Source: Chloroflexi bacterium HGW-Chloroflexi-6 (GTDB lineage Bacteria > Chloroflexota > Anaerolineae > Anaerolineales > Villigracilaceae). Taken from it: 64,000 bases of DNA. Shown here piece by piece: positions 40,016 through 49,343 of the stretch. The DNA lies in NCBI GenBank assembly GCA_002840685.1, contig PHBU01000002.1:310001-374000 (forward strand), in the 5' to 3' direction. The notes under the pieces were generated by a model. The model had not been told where the DNA came from. It made no database searches and saw only the letters and a list, made by a program, of their open reading frames with translations. Position 1 is the first letter of the stretch. Each line of letters opens with the position of its first letter. Both the position numbers and the translations under genes were made by a program.

Positions 40016-41110
40016 ATGTCTCTACCACATTCATCCACTCCTCGCGCAGATGGTTTCTCGATGCCCGCCGAGTTTGCGCTGCATACCGCCACCTGGATGC
40101 TCTGGCCCCAGCGCCCCGATAACTGGCGGCTGGGCGCCAGGCCGGCTCAGAAGGCATTTGCATCGGTTGCCAGCGCCATAGCGCAGTTTGAGCCTGTAAC
40201 TGTGGGCGTCAACCACAATCAATTTATGAATGCCCGCCAGATGCTGCCAGTTGGAGTTCGGGTTATCGAGTTGTCGAGCAACGATGCCTGGATGCGCGAT
40301 TGCGGTCCGAGCTTTGTCAGCGATGGCAAGCGCCTGCGCGGTGTTGACTGGATATTCAATGCCTGGGGCGGATTGTATAACGGGTTGTATTTTCCATGGG
40401 ATTTGGACGAGGCGGTTGCCGCGAAGGTGCTCGAAATCGAAAGCCTTGACCGTTACGAAGCTCCGCTGGTGCTGGAGGGTGGTTCGATCCATGTCGATGG
40501 TGAGGGAACTTGCATCACGACCGCCGAATGCCTGCTCAGCCCTGGCCGCAACCCGGATTTATCGCAGGCAGAGATCGAATCCCACCTGAAAGAGTATCTC
40601 GACGTTGAAAAAGTGCTCTGGATCCCACGCGGGGTCTACAATGACGAGACAACCGGCCATGTCGATAACCTGGCTTGTTTCTTGCGTCCGGCTGAAATCG
40701 CCCTAACCTGGACAGATGACAGATCTGACCCGCAGTATGAGCGTTCCGCCGAAGCTTATAAGTTTCTCATGGCGCAGGTTGACGCCAGGGGGCGCAAACT
40801 GACTGTTCATAAGATTCAACAGCCGGACCCGATTTTGATTAGCCCTGAAGAAGCCGAAGGCGTGCAGGTTGTCGACGGAACCTTGCCTCGCAAGGCGGGT
40901 GACCGAATGGCGGCTTCTTATATTAACTTCTATTTTTGCAACGGCGGCGCGATCATCCCAAGTTTTGGCGACCGGCACGATGCCGAGGCGTTGGCAACGC
41001 TCCAGAAGCTGCTGCCCGAGCGAAGGGTGGTGAGTGTCCCGGCTCGCGAAATTCTGCTGGGCGGCGGCAACATCCACTGCATCACCCAGCAGCAACCGCG
41101 GGTTGGTTAA
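40016..41110 (+). CDS. aguA: Agmatine deiminase
   Basis: 364 residues, close to the family norm. [21 protein letters not shown] opens, [18 protein letters not shown] holds the substrate-binding Asp/Arg, [23 protein letters not shown] the acidic and Gly loop, NLACFLRP..., and the catalytic Cys355 in [13 protein letters not shown]. It converts agmatine to N-carbamoylputrescine with release of NH3. Divergent from aguB; together they make putrescine. Its stop overlaps a convergent membrane-protein gene by 4 bases. Confidence 0.95.
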   Translation: MSLPHSSTPRADGFSMPAEFALHTATWMLWPQRPDNWRLGARPAQKAFASVASAIAQFEPVTVGVNHNQFMNARQMLPVGVRVIELSSNDAWMRDCGPSFVSDGKRLRGVDWIFNAWGGLYNGLYFPWDLDEAVAAKVLEIESLDRYEAPLVLEGGSIHVDGEGTCITTAECLLSPGRNPDLSQAEIESHLKEYLDVEKVLWIPRGVYNDETTGHVDNLACFLRPAEIALTWTDDRSDPQYERSAEAYKFLMAQVDARGRKLTVHKIQQPDPILISPEEAEGVQVVDGTLPRKAGDRMAASYINFYFCNGGAIIPSFGDRHDAEALATLQKLLPERRVVSVPAREILLGGGNIHCITQQQPRVG

Positions 41111-41931
41111 GGGATTAGTTTACAGTTTATTACCTGATTGGATACGGTTGAGCATTGGGCCCATGTGCCGCTAAAATCCACCCAAATCTCCACCTGTTCG
41201 GAAGTTTGGTCAAAAGATGTTACGAATAAACGGCGTGGGTTGCGAACTGCATCGCCTACCGGTTTGAGTGCTGCTGCGTGCATTTGGCGCGCAAGCGTTT
41301 TGTCTACCTGGGTCATGTCGTTTTCAGCGACGAATTGTATAGTGTGATCGAGATTGTAAATAGATTCTCGCAGCTTGATGTGCATTGTATTATCGACAAG
41401 TACCCCGGCCAAGCTGAAGATCAGCATCACCAGCAATATTGCCGGGGCTAGCGCGCCACTGGCCGAAGAAAATAGGGATTGCCCCACCAGGGGAACTTCT
41501 AACCCTCCAACGATCATCGATGAAATCCCAAGAATGGCCATCAGTATTCCGCTCAGTGCGCTGTAAGAATATTCCGGGGTTATGAAATTAGCAGCCATTT
41601 CAGGTTGAAGAAAACTCAGGATGACCGGCCAACCATCAAAAACCATCAGCACACCCAGGTTGGCAGGAACAAGCGCAGCGGTCAGCCAGAACAGCGCACC
41701 CAAAAAGGCTTTTTCGAAACGCATGGTCAGCCATCCGGCCAGGCAGAAGGCAATTACTGATGCCAGGCCACCGACCAGAAAACGAACCCAGGCGAAAGCG
41801 GCGTGAGCTTTCCAGAGCAGGAAAGCGTCTACCCCCCACAGAGATATTGCCAGGGCCAAACCTGCAAATAAACCATAGAACAGGCCAAGTTTTTGTTTTT
41901 GGTGCGAAAGTGTATCCATGCGTTTTTCCAT
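41107..41931 (-). CDS. Membrane protein of unknown function
   Basis: Start uncertain: GTG 41940 (277 residues), ATG 41931 and ATG 41919 are possible, none with a clear ribosome site. About five hydrophobic segments cover residues about 18-180, and a soluble C-terminal domain with basic and acidic residues (about 195-275) ends [12 protein letters not shown] and contains two cysteines. Unknown family. It is encoded directly after carbonic anhydrase, almost overlapping, so expression is coupled. Confidence 0.7.
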   Translation of the reverse strand: MEKRMDTLSHQKQKLGLFYGLFAGLALAISLWGVDAFLLWKAHAAFAWVRFLVGGLASVIAFCLAGWLTMRFEKAFLGALFWLTAALVPANLGVLMVFDGWPVILSFLQPEMAANFITPEYSYSALSGILMAILGISSMIVGGLEVPLVGQSLFSSASGALAPAILLVMLIFSLAGVLVDNTMHIKLRESIYNLDHTIQFVAENDMTQVDKTLARQMHAAALKPVGDAVRNPRRLFVTSFDQTSEQVEIWVDFSGTWAQCSTVSNQVINCKLIP

Positions 41932-41936
41932 TTTTG

Positions 41937-42590
41937 TCACTTCTTCTTGCCCAGGTTATCTATCGCTTGTTTAAATTGTGCGGTCAGGCTCTTTGCGCTA
42001 TTCACTCGCATTTGTAAATCGCGCAGCAGACCGTCATCCAGGCCGTAGATCAAGCCATTGACGGTCAGTTGCTGTCCACGTTCCCAGGCCTGGCGAACGA
42101 TGGTGGTCTGGGCAACGTTGACCACCTGCTCGATAACGTTCAGCTCGCACAGGCGCGCAAGCCGTGCCGGGAAGTCTCCCGCCGATTCGATAAAAGTCCG
42201 ATGCTTGTTGTGCACATCTTGCACATGCCTCAGCCAGTTGTCGATCAGCCCAAACTGGCTGTCGCGCAGGGCAGCCTCAACACCGCCGCAGCCGTAATGC
42301 CCGCAGACGATAATGTGCTCCACTTTGAGCACTTCGACAGCATACTGGATAACTGACAGGCAGTTCAAGTCGGCGTGGACCACCACATTGGCAACATTGC
42401 GGTGTACGAACATTTCGCCGGGGACCAGGCCGGTCAACTGGGTGGATGGCACGCGGCTGTCGGCGCACCCGATCCACAGGTAACCGGGGGATTGCTGTGA
42501 ACTGAGACGCTCAAAAAAGGTGGGGTCTTCAGCATTCACAGATCGCGCCCAGGCGCGATTATTTTCGAGCAGGGTTTGGATGCTTGGCAT
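41937..42590 (-). CDS. can: Beta-carbonic anhydrase
   Basis: 217 residues. Zn ligands and catalytic residues: Cys42 and Asp44 in WIGCADSRVP, His98 and Cys101 in CGHYGCGGV. This is the standard beta-CA pattern. Interconverts CO2 and bicarbonate. Cytosolic, no signal peptide. It follows the GH36 gene by 2 bases and precedes a membrane protein gene that could be a partner (inferred only). Confidence 0.95.
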   Translation of the reverse strand: MPSIQTLLENNRAWARSVNAEDPTFFERLSSQQSPGYLWIGCADSRVPSTQLTGLVPGEMFVHRNVANVVVHADLNCLSVIQYAVEVLKVEHIIVCGHYGCGGVEAALRDSQFGLIDNWLRHVQDVHNKHRTFIESAGDFPARLARLCELNVIEQVVNVAQTTIVRQAWERGQQLTVNGLIYGLDDGLLRDLQMRVNSAKSLTAQFKQAIDNLGKKK

Positions 42591-42592
42591 GG

Positions 42593-44218
42593 CTATTTTT
42601 TGATTCTTTCTTGTTTCATTTTTTCAAGATCGCGCTCCCGCATCTGGAAAATGCGACTCATGATCCAGCCCTGGTCGCCGCCCCAGGCGCTGATCGCGCG
42701 GTCAAGCAGGTCGAGTCCAGATGGGGGTTCGGGCAGCGGCAGGGCCGGGCTGAAATCCACCTCGCGGCCATCCAGGCGGAAGGTGGCGCGGCCGGTGCGT
42801 TCGATTTGTGGCTCACTTATCAGCCAGGAACGCACTTGATCGCGCTCTGCATCCGTCCACCAATGGGGCAGATCAGACGTGGCTTTAAACCGACAGACCT
42901 GGCTCATATCGCGCAGCAGGGATTTTTGCTCCGCGCTGATGCTGCACTCGACCGAACGGAAGTAGGCCACATCCGGGTCGGTGTGAACGAGCGACTTGAG
43001 CCACAAACGGTTAAGAGATGTGCGGATCCCGTTGCGGACGCCAGGTGTGGTCTGATTGTAAAGCAGACGACTGTGGCGGTCATTGTCCCAGTAATTGGCG
43101 ACATCCGGCCCGATGCGCATCGCGTCACACAGCCCGAGTGAGGGCACGATCGGCGAACCGCAGGCCAGGAAGTAGGCATCTGCGCCCATTGCTTCGCGCA
43201 TGAGGCTCAGTCCGTGCCGGTAGGCGGCCTCGCGCGGCATATCGATGTGGCGCTTGCCGGGCAGCGCGCCCGCGTAAAGAAAATCGAGTTTAAGATAATC
43301 GTAACCCCAGACGCGCACCTGTTTCATGGTTTCGGCCAGGAATGCCAACGCTGCGGGATGGGTGGTATCGAGGGCGTAGAGTTGTTCGCCGAAGTTGAAC
43401 CCGGCGGATGCAAGTTTGCCGTCTTCATCTTTGAGTAGCCAATCTTGGTGCTCACGATAGATGCTCGAAGATGGGGTGGCCAGCAGGGGTGCCAGCCACA
43501 GACCGGCCCGGCGGCCGGTTGCTTTGATCTTGTCTGCCAGGACAGCCATGCCAGAAGGAAACTTGGCGTTAGCCTGCCAGTCGCCAATCGAAACCTGCCA
43601 GCCATCGTCTAGTTGGAAGATATCGAAAGGCAGGTCGCCCAGTTTTTCGAGCGTGTCGAGCAGGATGTCTTCGTCGATGGCGTTGTACAGGCTGTACCAA
43701 GAGCACCAGACCCGCGGGGCTTTCTCGACAGAGCCCCGGCCAAAACGCTGACCGAGCATCTCGGCGTAGCGGGCGAAAACTTCATTTTCGCTGCCATAGC
43801 CGACAAACCATTCGTGTTTGCTGTCGTTGTCTTTGCTGACTGATTCATACCAACCCTGCAAAGCTCCTCCGCGCAAGGCGACATGGGCTTCGAGACCGAG
43901 CGCGCCCAGGAGCAGGATATTGCCATCGTCCATTTCGATGGCGCCAACCCATGAGCTGTTGGGGTTCGGGTTATAGGCATAAAGTGGATCGATTTGCATC
44001 GGGTACAGGGAGACCGGTTTTTGGAGCGGGAAGTTCTGGTTGGGGGCGTGCCAGGTTGCCAGAGACCAGGATTGCCATCCATGACGGTAGAAAGAGCGCG
44101 GCGTTGGGGGAGTCTGGACCGCGCAGGATGCGGCTTGCAGGATGTATCCGCCGGCGGTTGGCTGGGCGGCCTGGGCTGTGTATTCGATTTTGTTTTTTCC
44201 AAACAAAAGGGCAGGCAT
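42593..44218 (-). CDS. GH36-type alpha-galactosidase
   Basis: 541 residues from ATG 44218 with GGAG 8 nt before (upstream in-frame start 44311 is less likely). Three domains: an N-terminal beta-sandwich (ASCAVQTPPTPRSFYRHGWQSW) and a TIM barrel (residues about 210-470) with the nucleophile Asp in YDYLKLDFLYAG and acid/base Asp in GLCDAMRIGPDVANYWDND, then a C-terminal beta domain. Hydrolyses terminal alpha-galactosides such as melibiose or raffinose. No signal peptide, so it acts in the cytoplasm. No sugar transporter is close. Confidence 0.88.
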   Translation of the reverse strand: MPALLFGKNKIEYTAQAAQPTAGGYILQAASCAVQTPPTPRSFYRHGWQSWSLATWHAPNQNFPLQKPVSLYPMQIDPLYAYNPNPNSSWVGAIEMDDGNILLLGALGLEAHVALRGGALQGWYESVSKDNDSKHEWFVGYGSENEVFARYAEMLGQRFGRGSVEKAPRVWCSWYSLYNAIDEDILLDTLEKLGDLPFDIFQLDDGWQVSIGDWQANAKFPSGMAVLADKIKATGRRAGLWLAPLLATPSSSIYREHQDWLLKDEDGKLASAGFNFGEQLYALDTTHPAALAFLAETMKQVRVWGYDYLKLDFLYAGALPGKRHIDMPREAAYRHGLSLMREAMGADAYFLACGSPIVPSLGLCDAMRIGPDVANYWDNDRHSRLLYNQTTPGVRNGIRTSLNRLWLKSLVHTDPDVAYFRSVECSISAEQKSLLRDMSQVCRFKATSDLPHWWTDAERDQVRSWLISEPQIERTGRATFRLDGREVDFSPALPLPEPPSGLDLLDRAISAWGGDQGWIMSRIFQMRERDLEKMKQERIKK

Positions 44219-44276
44219 GCAGATTCTCCGGGGTGAAATTGCGGGTATCTTATCACTTTTTAGGGTTTTAATGGCT

Positions 44277-44304
44277 TTGAATCTGTCTGAAAGTTGTGTA
44301 TAAT
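44277..44304 (+). promoter_or_regulatory. Promoter of the ileS T-box leader
   Basis: -35 TTGAAT (44277-44282), 16-bp spacer, -10 TATAAT (44299-44304). Transcription is expected to begin about 44311, just before stem I of the T-box. Confidence 0.65.
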
Positions 44305-44500
44305 TGCGCAAAAGGCTGAGATGGAAAAGAGTAGGTTTGACAAGACTTTCAGCGAACCCGGGGTTGGTGTGAGCCGGGGCAGGATGTCGAACTGAAAATC
44401 ATTCCGGAGCTGCGAACTGAAATCAGAAATGAGAGTAAGTGAGCCGATTGCCCACCGTTAAGCGGGCAGAGGGATGTTTGTCCTTCGCTAAGTGCCTGTG

Positions 44501-44528
44501 AGCCTTAAACGGCGAGCCTTAAACGGCG
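44501..44528 (+). repeat. Perfect 14-bp tandem repeat in the T-box leader
   Basis: AGCCTTAAACGGCG occurs twice in a row (44501-44514 and 44515-44528), with no mismatch, in the linker between stem I and the antiterminator. Confidence 0.9.
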
Positions 44529-44566
44529 AATGCAGGAATCTGGGTGGTACCGCGTGAGTCATTATT

Positions 44567-44602
44567 GCTCTCGTCCCTGAGTGGACGGGAGCTTTTATTT
44601 TT
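44567..44602 (+). terminator. T-box terminator hairpin
   Basis: 10-bp stem (44567-44576 with 44583-44592, one G-U pair), CTGAGT loop and TTTTATTTTT tail, in exclusive competition with the T-box antiterminator. Confidence 0.88.
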
Positions 44603-44613
44603 CGGAGGTGTGA

Positions 44614-47600
44614 ATGGCGTTCAAACCTGTTTCCCCAAAACTGGATGTAACCTCGCTTGAAGAGGGCGTGCTGAAGTTCTGGAAAAGAGAGAAGATTTTC
44701 GAAAAGACGATTTCGACCCGCGCGGGCGGCCCGGAGTATGTTTTCTATGAGGGTCCGCCTACGGCCAATGGCAAGCCGGGCGTTCACCATGTGCTGGCGC
44801 GCGCGTTCAAGGATGTTTTCCCGCGTTACAAGATCATGCAGGGATACCACATCTCACGGCGCGGCGGCTGGGATACACACGGCCTTCCGGTTGAAATCGA
44901 AGTCGAGAAAAAGCACGGCTTTACCAACAAGCAGCAGATCGAAGAGTACGGCATCGCCAAGTTCAACGCGGAATGCCGCAAGTCGGCCTTCGATTACATT
45001 CAGGATTGGGAACGCCTGACGGACCGTATCGCTTTTTGGGTTGACCTGGAAAGCGCGTATGTGACGTTCACCAACGAGTACATCGAGTCGGTCTGGTGGA
45101 TCTTGCGCCAATACTGGGAAAAAGATCTGCTCTATCAGGGTTTTAAAGTCGTCCCGTACTGCCCGCGCTGCGGCACGCCGCTTTCTGACCATGAAGTGGC
45201 TCAGGGCTACGAAGATGCGACCGACCCCTCAGTTTTTGTGCGTATGCCGCTGGTGGATGACTCAGGCACTTCGCTGCTGGTTTGGACAACCACCCCCTGG
45301 ACGCTGCCTTCGAATGTGGCGGTGGCGGTCGGCGAAAATGTGGATTACGTCAAGGTTGAGCGCGCCCTGGAAGAGGGCGGCACGGAGAAGCTGATCCTGG
45401 CCCAGGCCTTGCTCGACAAGGTTTTCCGGGGCGAGGAAGTCAAGGTTTTGGATACCTTCAAGGGTAAAAAACTGAAGGGCATGCACTACAAGCCGCTCTT
45501 CACCTTCCTGCCTCCCGACAAACCGGCTCATTTTGTTATCTTTGGCGATTTTGTGACGACCGAAGACGGCACGGGATTGGTACACATTGCCCCGGCTTTT
45601 GGCGCGGATGATATGCGCGTGGCGATGGAACACGATCTGCCGGTTATCATGACCGTCGCGCCGGATGGAACATTTATCCCTGAAGTGACGCCGTGGCGCG
45701 GACAGTTTGTCAAAGATGCCGACCCTTTTATCACCCAGGATTTGCTCAATCGCGGCCTGTTGTATCGCGCTGAAACCTATACCCATACCTATCCGTTCTG
45801 TTGGCGCTGCAAGACGCCGCTGTTGTATTATGCGCGCGAGGCCTGGTACATCCGCACCAGCCAATTTAAAGAGCGGCTGGTGGAACTCAACCAGACCATC
45901 AACTGGGTGCCGGATCACATCAAGGATGGCCGTTTCGGCAATTGGCTGAATAACAATATCGACTGGGCGCTTTCCCGTGAGCGCTACTGGGGTACACCCC
46001 TGCCGGTTTGGGAATGTGAATCTTGCAAGCACCAGCATTGCATTGGATCGATCACTGAACTTTCGCAGCTTTCCGGGCGCGACCAGACCGATCTCGATAT
46101 GCACCGCCCGCATGTTGATCATGTTCATTTTGCCTGCCAGAAGTGCGGCGGCAAGATGAACCGTGTTCCCGAATTGATCGATGTCTGGTTTGATTCTGGC
46201 TCGATGCCTTATGCACAATGGCACTATCCGTTCGAGAACCAGGAAAAGTTCAAAAACCAGTTCCCGGCCGATTACATCTGTGAGGCCGTCGATCAGACGC
46301 GCGGCTGGTTCTACTCGCTGCACGCCATCAGCACCATGCTTTTTGACAGCGTGGCTTACAAGAATGTCATCTGTCTGGGCCATATCCAGGATGCCGAAGG
46401 GCGCAAGATGTCCAAGTCGCTGGGAAATATCGTCCAGCCCTGGGATGTGCTCAACGTGCACGGCGCGGACGCTTTGCGCTGGTATCTTTATACCGCCACG
46501 CCGCCCGGAAACGAACGCCGTTTCTCGCTCGATTTGGTCGGCGAGGTCATGCGCAATTTCACGCTGACGCTGTGGAATGTATATTCCTTCTTTGTGACCT
46601 ACGCAAACCTGGATGACTGGAAACCGGGCGCGAATCAGGCCGGTCTGGCTTACTCCAGCCTCGATAAGTGGCTGCTTTCGGAACTGAACACCCTCGTCCG
46701 TGATGTGACCGAAGCCTTGGAACACTACGATGTAACCGGAGCCACCCGCCCACTTGAGAAGTTTGTCGAGAATCTCTCGACTTGGTACCTGCGCCGCTCG
46801 CGCCGCCGCTTCTGGAAATCGGACTCTGACTCCGATAAGCAGGCGGCTTACGCCACCCTGCACACGGCGCTGGTTACGCTGAGTAACCTGCTCGCGCCGA
46901 CCATGCCGTTCCTGGCCGACGAGTTGTACCAGAACCTGGTCCGTGCCCACGATCCGAATGCACCTGAATCCGTGCACCTGGCCCAGTGGCCCGAAGCCAA
47001 TTCTGCCCTGATCGACGAATCACTCAACCGCGATATGCGCCTGGTGATGCGCCTGGCCTCGCTCGGTCACGCTGCGCGCTCCAAGGCCAACCGCAAGGTG
47101 CGCCAGCCGCTGGCTGAGGCTGCTTTCTCGGTCGGTAATCCGGATGAGCGCCGCGCCGTCAGTGACTTCGATGACCTGCTCATCGATGAGTTGAATGTCA
47201 AAAAAGTGCGTTTGTTGGATGCGTCCACCGAAGCTGTCTCACACTCAGTCAAGCCCCTACCCAAGCAACTGGGGCAGAAGTATGGCAACCGCTTCCCGGC
47301 GATCGCCAAAGCCATCCAGGCTTTGAACGCGGAAGATGTGGCGCATACCTTTGTAAGCGGTAAAACGCTCATAGTGGCAGTCGGTGGCGAAACCTACGAG
47401 ATCCAGGCTGATGAAGTGGAAGTTAAAACCCTGGCCAAAGAAGGCTTTGCAGTCGCCGAAGACGGCCCGTATGTGGCCGCGCTCGTGACCGATCTGACGC
47501 CAGAACTCGTCCGCGAGGGCATGGCGCGTGAGTTTGTGCGCCGGGTGCAGGATTTCCGTAAGACCGCCGCTTTCAACGTTGCCGACCGCATCCTGCTCTA

Positions 47601-47781
47601 TCTGAGTGCGACACCTGAACTCAAGCAGGCCATCGAAACCCACCGTGAGACCATCATGACCGAAACGCTGTGCATCGAGCTGCGCTTTGCCCATTCGCTG
47701 GTGACTTCCAAGGTGCAAATCGAAGAGTTCGACGGTGAACGCGTGACGATCGCCATGGTCAAAGCAAGCGCGTTGTTGTAA
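44614..47781 (+). CDS. ileS: Isoleucyl-tRNA synthetase, type 2 (eukaryote-like)
   Basis: 1055 residues. HIGH motif as GVHHVLARAFKD with the type-2 EGPPTANGKPG before it, AGWDTHGLPVE-like RGGWDTHGLPVEIEVEKK, editing domain (CP1) in the middle, YPFCWRCKTPLLYYAREAWY zinc-like Cys pairs, KMSKS as GRKMSKSLGNIVQPW, anticodon-binding and C-terminal domains. The length, HH in the HIGH box and the WCRR-type residues match eukaryote/archaeal-like IleS2, not the E. coli form (about 940). Charges tRNA-Ile. Controlled by the upstream T-box; GGAGG 6 nt before the ATG. Confidence 0.95.
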   Translation: MAFKPVSPKLDVTSLEEGVLKFWKREKIFEKTISTRAGGPEYVFYEGPPTANGKPGVHHVLARAFKDVFPRYKIMQGYHISRRGGWDTHGLPVEIEVEKKHGFTNKQQIEEYGIAKFNAECRKSAFDYIQDWERLTDRIAFWVDLESAYVTFTNEYIESVWWILRQYWEKDLLYQGFKVVPYCPRCGTPLSDHEVAQGYEDATDPSVFVRMPLVDDSGTSLLVWTTTPWTLPSNVAVAVGENVDYVKVERALEEGGTEKLILAQALLDKVFRGEEVKVLDTFKGKKLKGMHYKPLFTFLPPDKPAHFVIFGDFVTTEDGTGLVHIAPAFGADDMRVAMEHDLPVIMTVAPDGTFIPEVTPWRGQFVKDADPFITQDLLNRGLLYRAETYTHTYPFCWRCKTPLLYYAREAWYIRTSQFKERLVELNQTINWVPDHIKDGRFGNWLNNNIDWALSRERYWGTPLPVWECESCKHQHCIGSITELSQLSGRDQTDLDMHRPHVDHVHFACQKCGGKMNRVPELIDVWFDSGSMPYAQWHYPFENQEKFKNQFPADYICEAVDQTRGWFYSLHAISTMLFDSVAYKNVICLGHIQDAEGRKMSKSLGNIVQPWDVLNVHGADALRWYLYTATPPGNERRFSLDLVGEVMRNFTLTLWNVYSFFVTYANLDDWKPGANQAGLAYSSLDKWLLSELNTLVRDVTEALEHYDVTGATRPLEKFVENLSTWYLRRSRRRFWKSDSDSDKQAAYATLHTALVTLSNLLAPTMPFLADELYQNLVRAHDPNAPESVHLAQWPEANSALIDESLNRDMRLVMRLASLGHAARSKANRKVRQPLAEAAFSVGNPDERRAVSDFDDLLIDELNVKKVRLLDASTEAVSHSVKPLPKQLGQKYGNRFPAIAKAIQALNAEDVAHTFVSGKTLIVAVGGETYEIQADEVEVKTLAKEGFAVAEDGPYVAALVTDLTPELVREGMAREFVRRVQDFRKTAAFNVADRILLYLSATPELKQAIETHRETIMTETLCIELRFAHSLVTSKVQIEEFDGERVTIAMVKASALL

Positions 47782-47870
47782 TTCTCTTAATTCCGTTGCG
47801 CGGGGTGGTTTTATCTTTTTTGAAAACCATCCCGCGTTTTGATTCTATTCAAACGTTCTCCACATTCGGC

Positions 47871-47876
47871 TATAAT
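47871..47876 (+). promoter_or_regulatory. -10 element placing the TSS at the start codon
   Basis: TATAAT, 7 nt before ATG 47884, with -35 TTCAAA (47848-47853) at the ideal 17-bp spacing. This is the best supported leaderless promoter here. Confidence 0.65.
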
Positions 47877-47883
47877 TGCGCGC

Positions 47884-48621
47884 ATGATAACCTTCAGACC
47901 TCCCTTCAACCTTCTTCTTCGTAAAACCCTGGCGATGGGCGTCCATCTTTTTACTGCGACCGGTGCGATCTGGGGTTTGCTGGCGCTGGTGGCGATTTTC
48001 CGCCATGAGTGGCGCGCGGCGATCTTTTGGATGGTTCTGGCCATGTTTGTGGACGGTTTCGACGGTATGTTGGCCCGCTGGGCAGACGTTAAAACCTACG
48101 CAGGAAATATCGACGGCGCCCTACTCGACAATATTCTGGATTACTTCAATTATGTTGTTGTCCCTGCGCTGTTTCTGGTTGAAGCAGACTTTCTACCTGA
48201 AGGGTTTCGTTGGGTCGGGGCAGTTGCTATTCTATTAACCTCCGCTTACCAGTTTACCCAGGTGGATGCCAAGACGGATGAAACGGAAGAATATTTCTTC
48301 AAAGGTTTCCCGTCTTATTGGAATGTCATGGTGCTTTACATGCTGGTGATGGGCCTGAATCCCTGGCTTAATCTGGCGTTTCTGGCCTTGTTCAATATTC
48401 TTGTTTTTGTGCCCATCAAGTACATCTACCCAAGCCGCAATACGCGTCTGCGCCGCCTGACTCTAATTCTTTCGTATTTATATGCGATTGTAGGTGTATG
48501 GAGTGTCTTGCAATATCCAGACATTCCCCAGTGGGCGGTCTGGGCTTCGTTCATCTATGTGGCTTATTACATTGCCCTCAGCTTGTGGCCACGGCGTGTG
48601 GCCCAACAAGCGGCGGCTTGA
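47884..48621 (+). CDS. CDP-alcohol phosphatidyltransferase (PC/PS-synthase-like)
   Basis: 245 residues from ATG 47884; the in-frame start at 47839 is inside the promoter. Signature VDGFDGMLARWADVKTYAGNIDGALLDNILDY is the D-G-x2-A-R, then G-x3-D-x3-D metal and CDP motif with a lengthened gap as in phosphatidylcholine synthase-type enzymes. About seven membrane segments. Transfers a phosphatidyl group from CDP-diacylglycerol to an alcohol; choline, serine or other acceptors are possible. Near ileS but with its own promoter. Confidence 0.85.
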   Translation: MITFRPPFNLLLRKTLAMGVHLFTATGAIWGLLALVAIFRHEWRAAIFWMVLAMFVDGFDGMLARWADVKTYAGNIDGALLDNILDYFNYVVVPALFLVEADFLPEGFRWVGAVAILLTSAYQFTQVDAKTDETEEYFFKGFPSYWNVMVLYMLVMGLNPWLNLAFLALFNILVFVPIKYIYPSRNTRLRRLTLILSYLYAIVGVWSVLQYPDIPQWAVWASFIYVAYYIALSLWPRRVAQQAAA

Positions 48622-48632
48622 GAGGTGTGAAT

Positions 48633-49313
48633 ATGGTTAATTTACTGCGTTTTGGTGAAATTGCTACGGAGCGCGATTTGCGCCTGGCCATAGTTGAAGC
48701 CGGTAGGATTTGTTATGCTCAAGGTTTAATGCCCGCCAATAACGGTAATATTTCAGTGCGCATGGGTGAAGACCGGGTCATGATTACGCCCTCGACTCTG
48801 TGCAAAGGCCGCATGGACCTCGACGATTTGTTGATCATCGATCTGGAAGGCAGGGTGCTGAGATTTAATCCGCGCAAAAGGCGCCGGATTTCTTCTGAGA
48901 CCCCGATGCATCTTGAGGCCTATCGGCAGCGTCCCGATATTCGGGCGGTGATCCACGCCCACCCGGCGCATGCGACCGCGCTTACCGTGGCCGGGATACC
49001 GTTCCCGGAGGATGTTCTCCCTGAGTTATTGGAAGGCCTTGGCCCTGTTCCTACTACTGATTTCGCCACGCCCAGCAGCAACGAGAACGCTTTGGCTATC
49101 CGTCCGCACATCCTTGGGCACGATGCAGTGCTCATCCGCAATCATGGCGCGATCACGGTCGGGCACGATCTGGATGAAGCCCTGGTACACCTTGAACGGG
49201 TCGAACATGTTGCCCGCGTAATTGTCATGGCGCACGGGCTGGGCGAGATCCAACACCTGCCGCCTGAGATGATCGAAAAGTTGCATGAATTAAGAAAAGC
49301 GATGAAGCCGTAA
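48633..49313 (+). CDS. Class II aldolase/adducin-family protein
   Basis: 226 residues from ATG 48633 with GAGGTG 5 nt before. Catalytic Zn site: HxH in VIHAHPAHATAL, and IRNHGAITVGHDLDEAL for the third ligand. N terminus IVEAGRICYAQGLMPANNGNISVRMG contains the phosphate-binding NNGN. Family members are L-fuculose-1-phosphate or L-ribulose-5-phosphate 4-epimerase-type enzymes, or methylthioribulose-phosphate dehydratase. Substrate is not clear. It starts 11 bases after the phosphatidyltransferase. Confidence 0.88.
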   Translation: MVNLLRFGEIATERDLRLAIVEAGRICYAQGLMPANNGNISVRMGEDRVMITPSTLCKGRMDLDDLLIIDLEGRVLRFNPRKRRRISSETPMHLEAYRQRPDIRAVIHAHPAHATALTVAGIPFPEDVLPELLEGLGPVPTTDFATPSSNENALAIRPHILGHDAVLIRNHGAITVGHDLDEALVHLERVEHVARVIVMAHGLGEIQHLPPEMIEKLHELRKAMKP

Positions 49314-49343
49314 TCTTTTAGAAGCCCGGAATCTTAAAATCCC

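Larger units (their letters stand above)
44311..44613 (+). ncRNA. Isoleucine T-box riboswitch
   Basis: Leader RNA of about 300 nt ahead of ileS. Stem I: GCT and TGGAA (44315-44326) face TTCCG and AGC (44402-44410); GGTTTGAC (44334-44341) pairs with GTCGAACT (44386-44393). Between them lie the AGTA loop-E motif (44330-44333) and GAAAATCA, presenting specifier ATC (44398-44400, Ile). The T-box TGGGTGGTACCGCG is at 44541-44554 and the terminator at 44567-44602. Uncharged tRNA-Ile binding should let ileS be read through. Everything matches the class I T-box form. Confidence 0.93.

Noticed and set aside
44501-44528. CRISPR-like or satellite repeat
   Set aside because: Only two 14-bp units with no spacer, inside a T-box leader.
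45262-46977. 571-residue open frame opposite ileS
   Set aside because: Antisense to strongly conserved ileS; its codon pattern is set by the other strand and the product has no recognisable domain.
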